Assembly (NCBI GenBank): GCA_934621605.1
Contig: CAKTUZ010000011.1
Coordinates: forward strand, 14,096 to 78,095
DNA from: an uncultured bacterium
GTDB taxonomy: Bacteria; Vulcanimicrobiota; Xenobia; Xenobiales; Xenobiaceae
Direction of reading: 5' to 3'
DNA length: 64,000 nt
Part shown: positions 61,651 through 64,000 of the stretch, piece by piece
How positions within the stretch are numbered: the first letter of the stretch is position 1
Layout of the letters: the number at the start of each line of letters is the position of its first letter
Notes under the pieces: generated by a model
What the model saw: only the letters and a program-made list of their open reading frames with translations
Databases searched by the model: none
Told to the model about the DNA's origin: nothing
Program-made: the position numbers and the translations under genes

Positions 61651-63330
61651 GTGATGGAACAAAACAATTTAAATAATTCTCGCTTAATTGATAACGATAC
61701 ACAATTTGCAATTATATGTAAAAATGCTGAACAAGGTGACGCAGAGTCTCAGTATAAAATGGGTAAATACTACGAAGATGGGGATGGTGTAGTTCAAAAT
61801 TATCCTGAAGCCATAAAGTGGTACCGTTTGGCTGTTCAGCAAGGTCATGCTGGAGCCCAGTGTAGTTTAGGTCGTTGCTATAGCCAGTACGAGATAGCTA
61901 ATTTATACCGCAAAGCAGCCGAGCAAGGACATGCTGAAGCTCAGTACCAATTGGGGGAGTGTTACTACAATAGTTATGGTGAGGGTAACTTAGGGTTAAA
62001 AACTGATGAATATGAATCCTTCAAATGGTATCTAAAAGCTGCAGAGCAGGGGTATGCAAAAGCTCAGTCAGAAGTAGGTGGGGCTTATTACTGTGGAAAT
62101 GTAGTAGAAGAAAATATTACCGAAGCTATAAAATGGTATAAGAAAGCTGCGGAGCAAGGAGATTATTGGGCACAATCTCATCTAGCTGAATTTTATGAGC
62201 AAGGAAAGGGGGTAGAATGTGACTATCACGAGGCTTTCAAGTGGTACGCTAAAATGGCCGATCAAGGTGATTCTTGGGTACAATTTGATTTGGGAGATTG
62301 GTACAGTAATGGGCGGTATGGTATTAAAGACGGCAAAGAAGCTATAAAATGGTTTCAACGAGCAGCCGATAGTGGAGATTGTTGTGCTATGCGTGCTGTG
62401 GGAGATATTTATTATGAAGGGGTTCTTGTTGATAAAGATCTTAAAGAAGCCTTAAAATGGTACCGTATGGCGACAAAAGATTATGAATCTGGAGCTCATT
62501 ACAAACTGGCTAATTGCTATTATAACGGCATTGGAGTAGAGCAAGATTATAGTGAAGCCGTAAAGTTCTACAAAGAAGATTGTGTCTTTGATACGAGACA
62601 TATTTCTCAAAGAATGGTTGGTATTTGCTATGAGTATGGTCGTGGTGTAGAGCAAAACTTTGCAGAAGCAATGAAATGGTACAATAAAGCCTTTAGACTT
62701 GTTGAGTATGATGAAGAATTAGAGAAAACATTAGGAATTGATTATAAGTTTGAATGTGATAATAGTGAAGATTATGTAAAATCAGCAGCTCAGTATAAAA
62801 AGGACGCTGCTCAGGGAGATTCCCACGCCCAAGTAATGCTGGGTTTGTATTATAGCCGTTCTTATGGCCTAGAATTTGATAGGGATAAGGCTTTTAAGTG
62901 GTATATGAAAGCTGCCGAACAAGGAGACGCTGTTGGACAAAGGATGGTTGGAATATTTATTGAGCATAAATTATTGTGTTCATTACATTTGGAGGAAATG
63001 TATTTATCGCATGCTGAGAAAAATCAAGAAGAAAGTGCTTTAAAGTGGTATCGTCTGGCCGCTAATCAAGGAGATAGTGAAGCACAAAGATTGTTGGGTG
63101 TTTGCTACGAATGCGGAAATGGTGTACCCCAAGATTATGTAGAAGCAGCCAAATGGTATAGGTTATCTGCTGAACAAGCCAATATTTATGGGTTAAAAAG
63201 ATTAGCTGACTGTTATCGTTACGGCCATGGTGTAAAGGAAAGCCGTACTGAAGCTATAAAACTGTATTCGAAAGCTGCCGCTCAAGGTGATGATTATGCC
63301 AAATGTCAACTTAAGGCCTTGGAACTTTAA
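61651..63330 (+). CDS. Sel1-repeat protein, second of a tandem pair
   Basis: 559 residues with about 14 Sel1-like units that align unit by unit with the preceding protein, including the shortened third unit (CYSQYEIANLYRKAAEQG) and the irregular mid-region with EYGRGVEQNFAEAMKWY. One unit near 435-465 is longer here (IEHKLLCSLHLEEMYLSHAE). The genes are separated by only 93 bases and arose by tandem duplication followed by divergence. An ATG at 61654 directly follows the GTG and is the likelier start. No signal peptide. Role unknown. Confidence 0.85.
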   Translation: MMEQNNLNNSRLIDNDTQFAIICKNAEQGDAESQYKMGKYYEDGDGVVQNYPEAIKWYRLAVQQGHAGAQCSLGRCYSQYEIANLYRKAAEQGHAEAQYQLGECYYNSYGEGNLGLKTDEYESFKWYLKAAEQGYAKAQSEVGGAYYCGNVVEENITEAIKWYKKAAEQGDYWAQSHLAEFYEQGKGVECDYHEAFKWYAKMADQGDSWVQFDLGDWYSNGRYGIKDGKEAIKWFQRAADSGDCCAMRAVGDIYYEGVLVDKDLKEALKWYRMATKDYESGAHYKLANCYYNGIGVEQDYSEAVKFYKEDCVFDTRHISQRMVGICYEYGRGVEQNFAEAMKWYNKAFRLVEYDEELEKTLGIDYKFECDNSEDYVKSAAQYKKDAAQGDSHAQVMLGLYYSRSYGLEFDRDKAFKWYMKAAEQGDAVGQRMVGIFIEHKLLCSLHLEEMYLSHAEKNQEESALKWYRLAANQGDSEAQRLLGVCYECGNGVPQDYVEAAKWYRLSAEQANIYGLKRLADCYRYGHGVKESRTEAIKLYSKAAAQGDDYAKCQLKALEL

Positions 63331-63500
63331 GCACCTTGTTGCTGGTGGCTACAAAAAGCGCTCTACTTAACTTGCGTATTTAGTATGTGTTTGCGTTTTG
63401 CACTGTTGTGCTTACTTGTTTGGCTCGTAGTTTTTCAGTCTAGAGACGTTAATAGTGTTCCGCCCGCCCATTAGCTATTTCGTGCTAGCTTAATTTTTTA

Positions 63501-63561
63501 CCATATCTACGCTCCGGCTGACTGGCCATTTCATGGCCAGAGGCCTGCGCTACCGATATGG
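63501..63561. repeat. Nested inverted repeat A
   Basis: Outer arms CCATATC (63501-63507) and GATATGG (63555-63561) enclose inner arms CTGGCCAT (63522-63529) and ATGGCCAG (63533-63540). The inner stem alone is perfect with a three-base loop. Overlapping its right edge is GCGAAAAAATTTCGC. Confidence 0.7.
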
Positions 63562-63619
63562 CGAAAAAATTTCGCTATAAGTTTAGGCTGCGGGCTAGTG
63601 TTCATGTTGGCTAGCTCCA

Positions 63620-63684
63620 GCAGTGGCTCTTCCAGGCTCGAACTGGCCTAACGGCCAATGTTCTTCGCCTTCCATAGCCACTGC
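63620..63684. repeat. Nested inverted repeat B
   Basis: Outer arms GCAGTGGCT (63620-63628) and AGCCACTGC (63676-63684) enclose TGGCC-TAAC-GGCCA (63644-63657). The plan matches repeat A: short outer stem, unpaired flanks, GGCC-containing inner stem. Confidence 0.7.
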
Positions 63685-63720
63685 CTCCGCCTGTTGGTTA
63701 AAAACTACCTACATTAAATA

Positions 63721-63828
63721 AAATTTATAGCCGCCAAAATGTTCGTTATACCCACCGGAGAAAACTTTATCGCGCTAGCGATCTTTCGAGGAGGGATATA
63801 ACGAACTAAACAACGAGGCTATAAATTT
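63721..63828. repeat. Nested inverted repeat C (three-tier)
   Basis: Three concentric perfect stems: AAATTTATAGCC/GGCTATAAATTT (63721-63732, 63817-63828), GTTCGTTATA/TATAACGAAC (63741-63750, 63797-63806) and ATCGC/GCGAT (63769-63773, 63778-63782). The whole is 108 bases and ends 52 bases before the rRNA-type promoter. It resembles a small non-autonomous mobile element or a structured RNA; no transposase or target duplication was recognised. Confidence 0.8.
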
Positions 63829-63879
63829 AGCCCAAGCATATATAGCATAAAAATTTTGCACTTTTTTTGTGCTAAGTGC

Positions 63880-63908
63880 TTGACAGGGGAGAGGCTTAGC
63901 GGTAATAT
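63880..63908 (+). promoter_or_regulatory. Consensus sigma-70 promoter, rRNA-operon type
   Basis: TTGACA at 63880-63885, a 17-base spacer and TAATAT at 63903-63908. The perfect -35 and exact spacing, absence of a following reading frame, and a leader with a small hairpin fit a stable-RNA promoter, most likely for a ribosomal RNA operon starting beyond position 64000. Confidence 0.8.
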
Positions 63909-64000
63909 ACTCGAGCAGTTGCGACGAGCAATTGCAAAAGTTTTGACAACAGTAGAAATTATTGGAAACGAAAGCAATTTCGTTGAGTGAGATACTAAGA

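Larger units (their letters stand above)
63331..64000. other. Gene-free 670-bp region with palindromes and an rRNA-type promoter
   Basis: No open frame of note and no tRNA or rRNA was found. The left 150 bases are unremarkable. From about 63500 to 63830 three large inverted repeats occur in succession, and at 63880 a consensus promoter starts. The last 90 bases look like a transcribed leader, including AACGAAA-GCAA-TTTCGTT at 63968-63985, and may lead into a 16S rRNA gene beyond the window. Confidence 0.6.

Noticed and set aside
63620..63684. tRNA-like fold with GGCTCGAAC resembling a T loop
   Set aside because: The outer stem is nine bases, there is no anticodon arm at the right place and no CCA; it is better described as a nested palindrome.
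63935..63960. Second TTGACA at 63942 as another rRNA promoter
   Set aside because: No -10 hexamer occurs 15 to 19 bases downstream.

Overview
The window looks like chromosome of an anaerobic, fermentative bacterium of moderately low G+C. A diderm Firmicute (Negativicutes-like) fits best, but this is inference from gene content and order. Supporting points are strong AGGAGG-type ribosome binding sites, frequent GTG and TTG starts, a soluble [FeFe] hydrogenase, an ftsE-ftsX-M23 peptidase-S41 peptidase gene string, and an envelope lipoprotein (alpha-2-macroglobulin type) next to penicillin-binding protein 1C, which suggests a periplasm.

Layout. 1-311: end of an iron-uptake (feo) locus. 290-2086: a 1.7-kb insertion carrying an AlbA_2/Schlafen-type regulator, bounded by a 93-bp direct repeat that contains the feoC 3' end and its terminator. 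2094-5713: a two-gene [FeFe] hydrogenase operon on the minus strand, visibly richer in G+C than its surroundings. 5785-11900: an AT-rich accessory island made largely of decayed defence-type genes. It holds a broken DUF234 ATPase, an intact RloA/AbiL-like ATPase followed by a truncated RloB, two Cro-like regulators, a GIY-YIG protein, a third small RloB relic, and a second intact ATPase whose TOPRIM-type partner has lost its middle. 11908-15665: HD phosphohydrolase, SGNH-like protein, YoaK/DUF1275 membrane protein and DUF4417 protein. 15673-30085: a long minus-strand block with uvrC, three tandem S41 PDZ proteases, a LytM/M23 hydrolase, ftsX, ftsE, dedA and a TPR protein. 30172-34997: MoxR, transglutaminase and DUF58 genes, the usual trio. 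35176-45072: a kinase-like protein, a methyltransferase, then the A2M lipoprotein and pbpC. 45109-54765: a secreted protein, radA, sbcD, sbcC and a radical SAM protein. 54803-59679: pgeF, a PhoB-type regulator with an atypical soluble kinase, and a NCS2-like permease. 59911-63330: two tandem Sel1-repeat proteins. 63331-64000: no gene, but three nested inverted repeats followed by a consensus sigma-70 promoter of the type that drives rRNA operons.

Working together: FtsEX would gate the M23 hydrolase at division, with the S41 proteases as likely processing partners. MoxR, transglutaminase, DUF58 and TPR form one envelope-linked operon. SbcCD, RadA and UvrC cover DNA repair. The most unusual signals are the histidine kinase with Arg in place of the phospho-accepting His, the pbpC-linked A2M protein without a thioester, the repeated pattern of intact ATPase beside ruined effector in the defence island, the long insertion in RadA and N-terminal extension in FtsX, the NuoF-tail/GltD fusion in the hydrogenase operon, and the palindrome cluster before the rRNA-type promoter. 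No CRISPR array, tRNA, rRNA or insertion sequence transposase was found.
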